A stretch of DNA of 64,000 nt from Niabella beijingensis (GTDB lineage Bacteria; Bacteroidota; Bacteroidia; Chitinophagales; Chitinophagaceae), in the NCBI RefSeq assembly GCF_020034665.1, contig NZ_JAIQDI010000002.1, forward strand, positions 620,001 through 684,000. Direction: 5' to 3'. A model generated the notes under the pieces. The model saw only the letters and a program-made list of their open reading frames with translations. It did not search any database and was not told where the DNA came from. Shown piece after piece: positions 39,390-48,307 of this stretch; position 1 is the first letter of the stretch; every line of letters starts with the position of its first letter. Made by a program: the position numbers and the translations under genes.

Positions 39390-41285
39390 TCAGGCATTCT
39401 CCTTTCCGATGATCAGAATAGGTATCTGCAGCCGGTGCCGCACATTATTGATGGTACTGCCATAGATAAAATCCTTCAATCCCTTGTGTCCGTGCGCTCC
39501 CATTACCAGCAGGTCTGCTTCCTGGCCGGTCACGATCTTCGGGATCTCTCTTGAGGGGATGCCATATCCCAGTTCCCAAACCACGGTATAACCTTTTTTG
39601 CGGATCTGTTGCGCATACCCTTCCAGATAGGCTTTGTCCGTTTGAGATTCACTGTCCTTGATCTCTTTGTTATTAAACCGTGCCGCCACACTTTCCACCA
39701 CATGGATCAGAACAAATTTCGTATGCATGCTTCCCTGTTGTAATGCCTGTGTAATAAGGGCGCTGTCGGTTTTACCAAAGTCCACGGCAACGGCAATTGT
39801 ACGGTGGTCATTGCTTTTTCCGGTAAGATCAAGCGGGGCAAGTTCCGGGTGCACGGGGGAGGAACTGCTCTTTTGTTTTCTTTGGCTGAGCGGGTAAAAA
39901 ATGGTGTAGCCCAGCAGGATCAGGATCCCTGTGCCTGCAAGAAGGATCAGCAGTTTCCATCCCCAGGAAGAGGTAGAGGCAAAATAACCAAAGATTGAAT
40001 CGGTGACCATGCGCCCGTTCAGATAAATAAGTACGGCGGTGATCAGCCATGCAAAGAATTTGGTAAGGGGCCGGATGGTAAACTTCCCCATTGTTGCCCG
40101 GTCGCTGACAAAATGGATAAGGGGGATGATGGCAAAGCCCAGCTGCATGCTTAGCACCACCTGGCTGAAAATGAGCAACTGATCCACTTCATCTTCTCCA
40201 TAAATACCGATCACCAGTATGGCGGGAACAATGGCGATCAGCCGGGTGAGCAGCCGGCGTACCAGCGGATTGATCCGTAATTTCAAATACCCTTCCATGA
40301 TGATCTGACCGGCGAGTGTACCGGTTACGGTACTGCTTTGCCCGGCTGCGATCAATGCCACTGCAAACAGCTTGGAGGCAAACTCGCTGCCCAGGTGACT
40401 GGGCAGCAGCTCGTATGCCTGGCGGATCTCGGCAACATCGGTTCTGCCGGTTTTAAAGAAAATGGTTGCTGCCAGTACCAGGATAGCGGCATTTACGAGG
40501 AACGCCAAATTGAGGGCTATGGCACTGTCCCAGAAATTGTATTTCAATGCTTTTTTTATACCATCATCCGTATTCTTGAATTTCCGGGTCTGTACCAGGG
40601 CTGAGTGCAGGTAAAGATTGTGGGGCATTACCGTGGCTCCGATGATACCGATAGCGATATACAATGCAGCATCGTTCTGAATGCGGGGCACAAAACCCGT
40701 GGCCATTTCCCGGGCATCGGGGGCCGCAATGATGATCTGTACCAGGAACGACATACCGATGATAAAGATCAGGCCAATAACAAATGCTTCCAGTTTCCGC
40801 ATTCCAAACCGTTGCAACAACATCAGCAGGAAGGTGTCCAGCACGGTAATGAGCACACCATACATCAGGGGCATACCGGTTAATAGCTGAAGACCGATCG
40901 CCATACCCAGCACTTCGGCAAGATCCGTTGCTGCGATGGCAATTTCCGCCAGCAGGTAAAGGATGAAATTAACCCCCCGCGGGTAGGTCTCCCGGTTGGC
41001 CTGCGCCAGGTCTTTATGCCGTACAATACCCAGCCGGGCAGAGAGGCTCTGAAGCAGCAGGGCCATGAGGTTGCTCATCAGCAGCACCCACAGCAGGCTA
41101 TAGCCGAACTGGCTGCCGCCTGCCAGATCTGTGGCCCAGTTGCCGGGGTCCATATAGCCCACACTTACAAGGTAGGCCGGACCGAAGAAGGAGAGGATGC
41201 GCCGCCATTTGGGTTTGTTGGCAACAGTAGTATCAACAGATTGATGTACTTCGCTCAGCGATATGTCAGAATGATGCTTATTCAT
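39390..41285 (-). CDS. NRAMP divalent-metal transporter fused to a universal stress protein domain
   Basis: A 631-residue fusion. Residues ~30-470 are an NRAMP (MntH-type) proton-coupled Mn2+/Fe2+ transporter, with the TM1 site DPGNWATD (D46-PGN) and the TM6 site ATVMPHNLYLHSA. A short polar linker (KQKSSSSPVHPE) leads to a UspA-like domain at 493-631, which keeps the ATP-binding pattern G-2x-G-9x-GS (GAHGHKGLKDFIYGST). The transporter part is in the inner membrane; the stress domain should face the cytoplasm. Its start overlaps the 3' end of the mntR-like gene by 8 bp, so both lie in one operon. Metal selectivity (Mn versus Fe) is inferred from family and regulator. Confidence 0.94.
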   Translation of the reverse strand: MNKHHSDISLSEVHQSVDTTVANKPKWRRILSFFGPAYLVSVGYMDPGNWATDLAGGSQFGYSLLWVLLMSNLMALLLQSLSARLGIVRHKDLAQANRETYPRGVNFILYLLAEIAIAATDLAEVLGMAIGLQLLTGMPLMYGVLITVLDTFLLMLLQRFGMRKLEAFVIGLIFIIGMSFLVQIIIAAPDAREMATGFVPRIQNDAALYIAIGIIGATVMPHNLYLHSALVQTRKFKNTDDGIKKALKYNFWDSAIALNLAFLVNAAILVLAATIFFKTGRTDVAEIRQAYELLPSHLGSEFASKLFAVALIAAGQSSTVTGTLAGQIIMEGYLKLRINPLVRRLLTRLIAIVPAILVIGIYGEDEVDQLLIFSQVVLSMQLGFAIIPLIHFVSDRATMGKFTIRPLTKFFAWLITAVLIYLNGRMVTDSIFGYFASTSSWGWKLLILLAGTGILILLGYTIFYPLSQRKQKSSSSPVHPELAPLDLTGKSNDHRTIAVAVDFGKTDSALITQALQQGSMHTKFVLIHVVESVAARFNNKEIKDSESQTDKAYLEGYAQQIRKKGYTVVWELGYGIPSREIPKIVTGQEADLLVMGAHGHKGLKDFIYGSTINNVRHRLQIPILIIGKENA

Positions 41286-41946
41286 GATCCTTTACTAAAA
41301 TGTTCCGGGATAATTCTTTTGAAATTTGAGTGATGTGTTTGCTGCCCGCCCTGATCTCCAGCGACTGGTCATAGCTGAAACGTTTGCGGATCTCGATAAG
41401 TGTGCCGATCCGTATGTTCTTTTCGCTCAGGATCTCCAGGATGGTGGCCGACTGATCTCCGATCTGTACCACCTCCACCGGCGTATGCGCGGGCACTTCC
41501 GACAGCAGCCGGTGCTGCGTTTTGATAATATGCCCTTCCTCGTCTGGGATCGGATCGCCATGCGGATCAAAACGGGGGTACCCGAGGAAGGCATCCAGTT
41601 TGTTGATCAGGCTGGTGCTGCCTACATGCTCCAGTTCCTCTGCAATATCGTGCACCTCGTTCCAGCTGAACCCGAGTTTTTTTGAAAGAAAATATTCCCA
41701 GAGCCGGTGCCGCCGGATGATCATCAGCGCCTGCTTGCGCCCGTTGTCTGTAAGATTACAGCCGTAATAGGCCCTGTAATGAACCAGTTTCTTCTGCTTC
41801 AGTTTTTTGAGCATATCAGTAACCGATGCTGCCGCCGTTTTCAGGAATTCAGAAAGATGATTGGTGGTAACCGTCTGCCCCTCCCGTTCGAGGTGGTAAA
41901 CGGCCTTTATATAATTCTCTTCCGTGGGCGAAAGATTTAATGTCAT
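41278..41946 (-). CDS. DtxR/MntR family metal-dependent repressor
   Basis: A 222-residue repressor. Residues ~1-70 are the winged helix (TEENYIKAVYHLEREGQTVT; FLKTAAASVTDMLKKLKQK), and ~70-145 the dimerisation/metal domain (RRHRLWEYFLSKKLGFSWNE and EELEHVGSTSLINKLD, with His/Glu metal ligands). Residues ~150-222 are an SH3-like FeoA domain. It probably represses its own operon when Mn2+ or Fe2+ is bound. Its start codon lies next to overlapping palindromes at 41946-41973 that contain the promoter, and the NRAMP transporter is translated from the overlapping downstream frame. Confidence 0.95.
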   Translation of the reverse strand: MTLNLSPTEENYIKAVYHLEREGQTVTTNHLSEFLKTAAASVTDMLKKLKQKKLVHYRAYYGCNLTDNGRKQALMIIRRHRLWEYFLSKKLGFSWNEVHDIAEELEHVGSTSLINKLDAFLGYPRFDPHGDPIPDEEGHIIKTQHRLLSEVPAHTPVEVVQIGDQSATILEILSEKNIRIGTLIEIRKRFSYDQSLEIRAGSKHITQISKELSRNILVKDHE

Positions 41947-41973
41947 CTAAATAAAAATTTAGACAAATCTAAA
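41946..41973 (-). promoter_or_regulatory. Overlapping operator palindromes and -7 box of the mntR-like/NRAMP operon
   Basis: TCTAAAT (41946-41952) and ATTTAGA (41957-41963) form one palindrome; TTTAGA (41958-41963) and TCTAAA (41968-41973) form a second, so three half-sites share the middle arm. The minus strand -7 box TAGATTTG (41971-41964) lies inside the second. Repressor binding would block RNA polymerase and also reach the start codon. Confidence 0.8.
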
Positions 41974-42051
41974 AAAAATAATAGAACAATCGGAATTTAT
42001 TTTTATAAATATGCCCCGGATTTTGTTTATTTTGTTGAAATAATTCTATGT

Positions 42052-43026
42052 ATGTGTAAATCTTGTTACTGGTTACTGCTATTGGCTGCGGTTGTCCTGG
42101 TTGCGTGCGGACAGAAGAAAAAGAAGAAGATGACCGGCGGCGATGCGGTAAATGTGGAGGAGTTTATAGAGGTTTACCCGGCACTGCAGCTCCCCTTTAC
42201 CTATGCCGACACTTCTTTCCCCGCAACTGAAAACGATTCGGCGCGTATCGCCCCGGAGATCCTGCACCAGTTCATTCCGGACTCTGTCACCCAAAAGGTT
42301 TTTGGCCCTGGCGTCCAACCCGGCTATTATCCCGTAGGCGCTGTTCAGGCAGGTAAGGGAGGGGAGTTCTACCTGCTCACAAGAGGGGTGAGCAAGGAAC
42401 GCAAAGTGTTACTCATTACGGCCCATGATAAGCAGAAACAGTTTATTGCCGGACTGCCGGTGATAAAACTTACCCGTAATACAGATGTTTCGATCTCCAT
42501 GACGATCGATCAGCGGCTGAATATCAGCAAGGACCTTACCCAGCGGCTGCCCAATGGTATCGAAATCAGCGGTCATGATGTATTTGTGTTCAATCAGGCG
42601 GCAAAGAATTTTTCGCTGATTATGACGGATAGCCTTGGAGACGGGTTTACCGAGCTGATCAACCCGATCGATACCCTTCCGCGCAAGCAAAAGTATGCTG
42701 CCGATTACAGCGACCGGAAGATGAACCTGATCTCCATACGGGATGGGCAGCGGGAGGGACGTTTCCGGTTTTTTATCCACCTGGAGAAAAACAATAAGGA
42801 ATGCGTGGGAGAACTGAAAGGGGATGGTGTATTTGTATCCCCTACAGTAGCGGAATACCGCCAGGGAGGAGATCCCTGTGTGATCAAGTTCACCTTTTCA
42901 AATAATGGTGTTGCGCTGGAAGAAGTGGAAGGCTGCGGATCCCGGCTTGGGGCGCTGCAATGTTCTTTTAATGGAGAATATCCAAAGAAAAAAGAGAAGA
43001 AGAAAACCACCGCCCGGCAGGAATAA
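42052..43026 (+). CDS. Hypothetical lipoprotein
   Basis: A 324-residue exported protein with lipobox VLVACGQKK (Cys19), then a Lys-rich stretch and a beta-rich body. Segments such as EFYLLTRGVSKERKVLLIT, KLTRNTDVSISMTIDQRLN and KYAADYSDRKMNLISIRDGQ suggest strands without a known domain. The C-terminus is Lys-rich (PKKKEKKKTTARQE). I recognise no family; function unknown. The gene stands alone, with its 3' end 86 bp from a convergent M16 peptidase gene, sharing a terminator. The preferred start is ATG at 42052, since the ATG six bases upstream runs into a stop. Confidence 0.7.
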   Translation: MCKSCYWLLLLAAVVLVACGQKKKKKMTGGDAVNVEEFIEVYPALQLPFTYADTSFPATENDSARIAPEILHQFIPDSVTQKVFGPGVQPGYYPVGAVQAGKGGEFYLLTRGVSKERKVLLITAHDKQKQFIAGLPVIKLTRNTDVSISMTIDQRLNISKDLTQRLPNGIEISGHDVFVFNQAAKNFSLIMTDSLGDGFTELINPIDTLPRKQKYAADYSDRKMNLISIRDGQREGRFRFFIHLEKNNKECVGELKGDGVFVSPTVAEYRQGGDPCVIKFTFSNNGVALEEVEGCGSRLGALQCSFNGEYPKKKEKKKTTARQE

Positions 43027-43062
43027 TAAACAGGAGCGCGGGGTTACCCGGTAACAGGTATA

Positions 43063-43095
43063 AAAAGCGGTCCTGTACCATACAGGACCGCTTTT
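43063..43095. terminator. Bidirectional terminator between lipoprotein and M16 genes
   Basis: A 15-bp perfect stem (43063-43077 with 43081-43095) has loop CCA, A-run on one side and T-run on the other, so it can stop transcription from both convergent genes. Confidence 0.95.
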
Positions 43096-43111
43096 ATTAT
43101 GAATACAATGG

Positions 43112-45187
43112 TTATTTAAAATCGTCCGAGGCAACCCCCTCATTGAGTTTTACCTCTTTCAGGCTGATCGTAAATTCCTGGTTGCCCGCCGGTGTTTGCA
43201 CGGTTGTGGCGAGTGTGGATGGATAAAGGATCTGGCCCACCTTTTTGTAATCGGAAGTGACCACAGACTGACTGATCTCCTGGCCATCCGTTGTAACGGT
43301 GTTGTCCTGTTTTAACAGCAAGCCGGAGGTGACGTCATAAAATTCCAGTGCGGACTTCCCCGTGGGTTTGGTCACTTTTATTTTGTAGGCATCCTTTCCC
43401 TCTGTTTTTTCCATTCCCAGCAATTCCAGTTTATAGTTTGCACCGGTGTATTGCAGCTGCGGGATGATGCTGTTCTCATCTGCTTCTGCCACTTCATCAG
43501 CGCTCAGTTCTTTTTTTTGTCCCATCTGCATGCTGTATCCTGCCTTACCGTCAAACACCCGTTTCATCACGGTATTGCCGCCCATATTCATTTGCATCAG
43601 TGAAAGGTTCGGCGCCATGCTTTTTAATGTAACGTCCAGGTTCATTCCCTGGATGCTCATGGTACCGGTGGCCAGGATCGAAGTGATCTTTTTCCATTCT
43701 TCCGCTCCGCCGGTTGCGGTAATATAGTGGTTGATAACATCCTCCGCTTTAACTCCTGTAACCGGCGCTGTTGACGTGCTGGCAGCAGGATCGGCAAAAC
43801 GGTCGTATTCCTTTACGGGGTAGCCCAGTTTTAAAAGACCCGCTTTCACCTCACCGGCCTTTCCTGTTACAATGATACGGGTATTGTCATAATTGAAATA
43901 TTTTTTGGCCACACGCAGGATATCGTCGGCGGTTACCGCGTTGATCTTTTGCAGGTAGGTCCGGTAGAAATCTTTTGGTAGTTTATTGGTAAGAACATTC
44001 AGGGCGTAAGTGGCAATGGTGGCAGGGTTTTCGGTACCCAGGGCGAACTGTCCGTTGTAGAGCGCCTTGGCATTTTTCAGTTCCTCATCCGATACCTTCT
44101 CGGTACGGATGTGTTTGATCTCATTCAGGAACTCGGTAACCGCGCTGTCGGTTACGGCATTGCGTACGGAGGCACTTTCCGAAAAGGCGGCCTGTGTGCG
44201 CCCGTTGCCAACACGGGAATAAGCGCCGTAGGTAAAGCCGCGTTTTTCGCGGAGGTTTTTAAAGAGCCGGGCCTCGGCGCCACCACCCAGGATGTTGTTG
44301 GCTAGGATGACCGGAAAATAATCGGGGTTACTCAGGGGCAATGAGATCAGGTTGGTAACGGTGATCACAGATTGCACGGCATTAGGAACATCTACCAGGT
44401 TGATCTCTGTTTTGGCAGGATTGTTCACCAGGGCAAGCTCCGGCCAGGAAAGCGGTGCGCCTTTCCAGCTGCCAAATGCTTTCTCCGCAAGGGTTCTGGC
44501 TTTTGCCGGTGTTATATCGCCTACAAATACCAGGTAACCACGGGAGGGCGTGATGTATTTTTTATAGGCGTTCTTTACATCTTCAAGGGAAAGTGCATTT
44601 ACACTTGCTTCCGTTTCAAACTCTCCTTTCGGGTGGGTCCTGCCGTATAACAGCGCATTGGTCACCCGGCCTGCAATTGCCTTGGCATCCTTTTCCTGGG
44701 CCTTTAAGCCCGTAATGGTCTGTGATTTTAATTTATCAAAGGACTCCTGGGGGAAGGCCGGTTGCTGTAACGCTTCTGCAAAGAGCTCAAAGGCTTTTTC
44801 AAAATACCGGTTCAGGGCGGAGACACTGCCGCCAGCTGCATTCAGTGAAACATCAGCACCCATCTGATCCACCGCTTCATCAAACTGCGCCTTTGTCTGT
44901 TTTTGCGTTCCTTCATTCAGCATGGCTCCCATCAGCTCTGTTACACCGGCCTGGCTGCCTTCGGTAATAGGGCCGGCATCGATGGAGTAGGTGGCTGATA
45001 TTTTAGGCACTTTTTTGTTTTCCACTACCAGCACCGTAATGCCGTTGGGTAACGTAAAAGTAGCCGGATCATTTATCTTAATAACGGGTGCCGGCCCGGC
45101 TTTCGGGGCATGGGTCCGGTCTATTTTTTGTGCGACGGCAGCTTGGGCAGTAAGTGCGACGGCTGCTATCAGTATATATTTTTTCAT
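43112..45187 (-). CDS. M16 peptidase-like subunit, non-catalytic, with LolA-like C-terminal domain
   Basis: A 691-residue exported protein (ATG 45187; an upstream TTG frame at 45223 is weaker). Signal peptide: MKKYILIAAVALTAQAAVAQ. Residues ~45-470 are two M16 domains, but the HxxEH zinc motif is replaced by VTELMGAML, so it cannot be catalytic on its own. The second domain carries GGAEARLFKNLREKRGFTYG, typical of the partner subunit. Residues ~490-691 resemble an outer-membrane lipoprotein-sorting or LolA-like beta fold (VINHYITATGGAEEWKKI; DVTSGLLLKQDN). The catalytic subunit is encoded 66 bp upstream, so they probably form a periplasmic heterodimer. Confidence 0.88.
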   Translation of the reverse strand: MKKYILIAAVALTAQAAVAQKIDRTHAPKAGPAPVIKINDPATFTLPNGITVLVVENKKVPKISATYSIDAGPITEGSQAGVTELMGAMLNEGTQKQTKAQFDEAVDQMGADVSLNAAGGSVSALNRYFEKAFELFAEALQQPAFPQESFDKLKSQTITGLKAQEKDAKAIAGRVTNALLYGRTHPKGEFETEASVNALSLEDVKNAYKKYITPSRGYLVFVGDITPAKARTLAEKAFGSWKGAPLSWPELALVNNPAKTEINLVDVPNAVQSVITVTNLISLPLSNPDYFPVILANNILGGGAEARLFKNLREKRGFTYGAYSRVGNGRTQAAFSESASVRNAVTDSAVTEFLNEIKHIRTEKVSDEELKNAKALYNGQFALGTENPATIATYALNVLTNKLPKDFYRTYLQKINAVTADDILRVAKKYFNYDNTRIIVTGKAGEVKAGLLKLGYPVKEYDRFADPAASTSTAPVTGVKAEDVINHYITATGGAEEWKKITSILATGTMSIQGMNLDVTLKSMAPNLSLMQMNMGGNTVMKRVFDGKAGYSMQMGQKKELSADEVAEADENSIIPQLQYTGANYKLELLGMEKTEGKDAYKIKVTKPTGKSALEFYDVTSGLLLKQDNTVTTDGQEISQSVVTSDYKKVGQILYPSTLATTVQTPAGNQEFTISLKEVKLNEGVASDDFK

Positions 45188-45252
45188 TTGTTGTAGATTG
45201 TGAGAGGTCAGGTGAAAAATCAATAGTGAATGAGATAGAGATGATCCTACAT

Positions 45253-46572
45253 TTATTTTTTAGGCAGATAATACAGGATCAGCCGTTGATTTTCTCCCAG
45301 GTATTTCCGGGCTACTTCGCGGATGTCCTCCCGGGTAATGGCTTTTATCTCGTCCAGCTCTGTATTGATCGCATTGGTATTTCCCTGGAAGGTATAGGCA
45401 TCGGCCAGGTTATTAACGACCCCCAGGTTGGTGGTATTCTGTCCTACAAAATCATTTTCGGCCTGGTTGATCAGTTTCTGGTATTCCTTCTCGCTGATCA
45501 GATTGGTTTGAAGGTCTTTGATCTCCGAATCAATATCCTGTAGCAGCGTATTCAGGGGTGTTGCGCCATTCGGAAGGGCAAATACAATATAACCACCGCC
45601 GTTCTCCAGCGAGAGGTTGAAGGCTTCGATCTCCAGGGCTTCCTTCTTTTCATCCACCATTTTTTTGCGCAGGCGGGAGCTGCCGCCACCCGAAAGGATG
45701 GAGGAGATGAGGCTGAATGTTTTTGCTTCTTTTGATTTCAGCGGTGCCGAACGGTAGCCCACCAGCAATGCGGGGATCTGGATATTGGCGTCGTAGGCTG
45801 TATCGACAACAGAAGCTGTCAGTGGCTGGATCATTTCACCCGGCTGCACCACCGGTGTGCCTTTGGGAACTTCTCCGAAATAAGCCTGCACAAGACTTTT
45901 GGTTTTTGGAATGTCGATATCGCCGGAAATGACCAGCGCCGCATTGCCGGGAATATAGTTCTTTTTGAAGAAGGCAATGAATTCATCCAGCTTCGCCTGG
46001 TTCAGGTCTTCCATAGACCCGATGGGCATCCATTCGTATACCGTGTTTTTGAACAACCGCTTGGCTACTTCGGCCAGCAGGCCTCCATAGGGCGTATTAT
46101 CATAACGCAGCCGCCGTTCTTCCTTTACCACTTCCCGTTGTATATTCACGCCGGTGTCATTGATGATGGGATGCAGCATGCGCTCGCTTTCCAGCCAGAG
46201 TCCCAGTTCCAGCTGGTTCGAAGGGAATACCTCGTAATAAAATGTGCGGTCAAACGAGGTATTGGCATTATTTTGTCCGCCGTTTGCGGACACATATTTC
46301 ATGAATTCCCCGCGCCGGATATTGGGAGAACCTTCAAATAAAAGATGCTCAAAGAAATGGGCAAAGCCGGTGCGTCCCTTTACTTCATTTTTTGAACCGA
46401 CATGATACATGACCGAGACCGCCACAACAGGCGCCGACTTATCCTGGTGCAGGATCACATGGAGCCCGTTGTCCAGCTTGTATTCCGTGAATTCCACTTT
46501 CTGCGCGCTGACCGCGCCGGAAGCAACCAGTAATCCTGTCGTCAGACAGGCAGTCATCAACCTTTTTTTCAT
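45253..46572 (-). CDS. M16 family zinc peptidase, catalytic subunit
   Basis: A 439-residue exported peptidase. Signal peptide: MKKRLMTACLTTGLLVASGAVSA. The inverse zinc motif HFFEHLLFEGS is intact (H-x-x-E-H with the distal Glu further on in ERMLHPIINDTGVNIQREVVKEE, split). The C-terminal half includes the R/Y substrate-binding region (GGGSSRLRKKMVDEKK). M16 enzymes cleave peptides up to small-protein size inside a closed chamber and often work as heterodimers with an inactive partner, encoded next. It is periplasmic, and the first gene of a two-gene operon. Confidence 0.93.
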   Translation of the reverse strand: MKKRLMTACLTTGLLVASGAVSAQKVEFTEYKLDNGLHVILHQDKSAPVVAVSVMYHVGSKNEVKGRTGFAHFFEHLLFEGSPNIRRGEFMKYVSANGGQNNANTSFDRTFYYEVFPSNQLELGLWLESERMLHPIINDTGVNIQREVVKEERRLRYDNTPYGGLLAEVAKRLFKNTVYEWMPIGSMEDLNQAKLDEFIAFFKKNYIPGNAALVISGDIDIPKTKSLVQAYFGEVPKGTPVVQPGEMIQPLTASVVDTAYDANIQIPALLVGYRSAPLKSKEAKTFSLISSILSGGGSSRLRKKMVDEKKEALEIEAFNLSLENGGGYIVFALPNGATPLNTLLQDIDSEIKDLQTNLISEKEYQKLINQAENDFVGQNTTNLGVVNNLADAYTFQGNTNAINTELDEIKAITREDIREVARKYLGENQRLILYYLPKK

Positions 46573-46835
46573 TTGCGTATTTTTTTTTAATAAAAACGGA
46601 AACCGATTAGCGTGTTAAACAGCACAGTTTAAATTGACAATTTTCCAGGCCGAAGATATCACATTTTATTCATAGGCAAAGAGCCGTTGGGGGTATTTTC
46701 GGCAGCCGGGTCCGCTGCGGTGTATACCGTACCGGTCAAAAATAAAAGAGAATCACCGCTCCGGGAACATGCAACTATCCTATTTTAGTTGTATCTTGTA
46801 TTAGCAGATTTGCTTAAACGATTAAATCACCATAT

Positions 46836-48305
46836 ATGAAAAAACAGACACGCCCCGTCTTGTCAGCCCTGCTGATCGCCTCCCTGTTTTTTTATTCCTG
46901 CTCGCGTCAGCATACGGATGCAGGAAGCACCGGTTCCGACCCTGCAGCCGAGCGGGCTTTATCCGGCAGCGTTGCGTTGGCCGCCCTGGACCTGATGAGC
47001 GGCAACCCCATATTGCCGCCCTTTACGGCGGACCCGGATATCCTGTATGCCAACGGACGCTATTATATTTATACCACGGCCAGTGGTCCAACGGTGAATG
47101 AGTTCCACGCCTGGTCGTCTGCAGACCTGCTCAATTGGATGGATGAAGGAGTGGTCTTTAACCTGAACACCGTCAGCTGGTCGCATGCCGACGGATGGGC
47201 GCCCTGCGTGGTGGCCCGGAATGGTCAGTACTATTTTTATTTTACGGCCAGCAAAAAGATCGGCGTAGCAGTGGGATCCAGTCCTACCGGGCCCTTTACG
47301 GATATCGGCGCACCGCTGGCCACAGGCCTGGGTACCGATCCCATCGACCCGATGGCCTTTATTGATACCGACGGGCAGGCCTACCTCTACTGGGGAAATA
47401 CCACGTTGAATATCCAGAAGCTGAACAGCGACATGATATCATTGACCGGTACCCGGAGCAATACCAAACCTTCCAACTATTTTGAAGCGCCCTATGTCAT
47501 CAAACGCAACGGAACTTATTATATGATGTATTCGGTAAATGATTACCGCAACAGCGATTATCACGTGGAATATGCCACATCTGCCTCACCAATGGGGCCC
47601 TGGACGGTTAAAGGACGCATTACAGCACCCAGCGGTAATATCCTGGGGCCTGGTCATAATGCCGTTCTTACGCGGCCCGGCTGCAGCAGTGAATACTATT
47701 TTATTTATCACCGCAGAACCAGTTCCAATGTGGATGAGCGCCAGGTGGCGATCGACCGGATGTTCTTTGACGCTGCGGGAAATATCATGCCGGTGAACAT
47801 TACCACATCGGGCGTTATCGGCATTACAGGCGCGGCTCCCTGCACCAGTCCCAATCCCGTTGCGAATGGCACTTATGCCATCAAATCGAAAGTGACCACT
47901 ACTTCAGGACAGGGGCTTTACCTGGATATTCCGGCCTGTGGCACGGGGAATGGTGATGTAAGGACCTGGACCCGGACCAACTGCAACGGGCAGCGCTGGG
48001 CACTGACCTACCAGGGTAACGGCTTTTATAAGATCATTTCCCAACAACCTGCTCACAAGTCGCTGGATCTAGATGCCTGCAAACTGGCAGTTGGCACCAA
48101 TATACAGGTATGGGATCAGCTGAATAATGATTGTCAGCTTTGGCGGATCGAGGATGCCGGCGGCGGCTGGTATCGTATTGTAGCGAAAGCCAGCGGTAAT
48201 GTGATGGACCTGGCCAACGGCGATCCCACGCCGGGTGCGGATATCAGGTCCTGGTCCTGGAACGGCAGCGACGCACAGCTCTTCCAGTTTGAGCCGGCTC
48301 CCTGA
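46836..48305 (+). CDS. GH43 glycoside hydrolase with ricin-type (CBM13) domain
   Basis: A 489-residue lipoprotein (Cys22 in LFFYSCSRQ). Residues ~50-325 are a five-bladed GH43 beta-propeller: catalytic base in FTADPDILYANGRYYIY, pKa-modulating Asp in DPIDPMAFIDTDGQAYLYWG, and catalytic acid in FEAPYVIKRNGTYYMMYS. Residues ~340-489 are a ricin B-type lectin fold with repeated QxW-like units (GQRWALTYQ; CQLWRIED; AQLFQFEP). It probably releases arabinose or xylose from plant polysaccharides at the cell surface. It converges with a PmoA-like gene (3 bp gap). The substrate is inferred from the family. Confidence 0.92.
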   Translation: MKKQTRPVLSALLIASLFFYSCSRQHTDAGSTGSDPAAERALSGSVALAALDLMSGNPILPPFTADPDILYANGRYYIYTTASGPTVNEFHAWSSADLLNWMDEGVVFNLNTVSWSHADGWAPCVVARNGQYYFYFTASKKIGVAVGSSPTGPFTDIGAPLATGLGTDPIDPMAFIDTDGQAYLYWGNTTLNIQKLNSDMISLTGTRSNTKPSNYFEAPYVIKRNGTYYMMYSVNDYRNSDYHVEYATSASPMGPWTVKGRITAPSGNILGPGHNAVLTRPGCSSEYYFIYHRRTSSNVDERQVAIDRMFFDAAGNIMPVNITTSGVIGITGAAPCTSPNPVANGTYAIKSKVTTTSGQGLYLDIPACGTGNGDVRTWTRTNCNGQRWALTYQGNGFYKIISQQPAHKSLDLDACKLAVGTNIQVWDQLNNDCQLWRIEDAGGGWYRIVAKASGNVMDLANGDPTPGADIRSWSWNGSDAQLFQFEPAP

Positions 48306-48307
48306 TC

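Noticed and set aside
46573..46835. Shared promoter between the M16 operon and the GH43 gene
   Set aside because: No exact TAnnTTTG box was found on either strand; only near-matches such as TATCTTGT, so no site is called.
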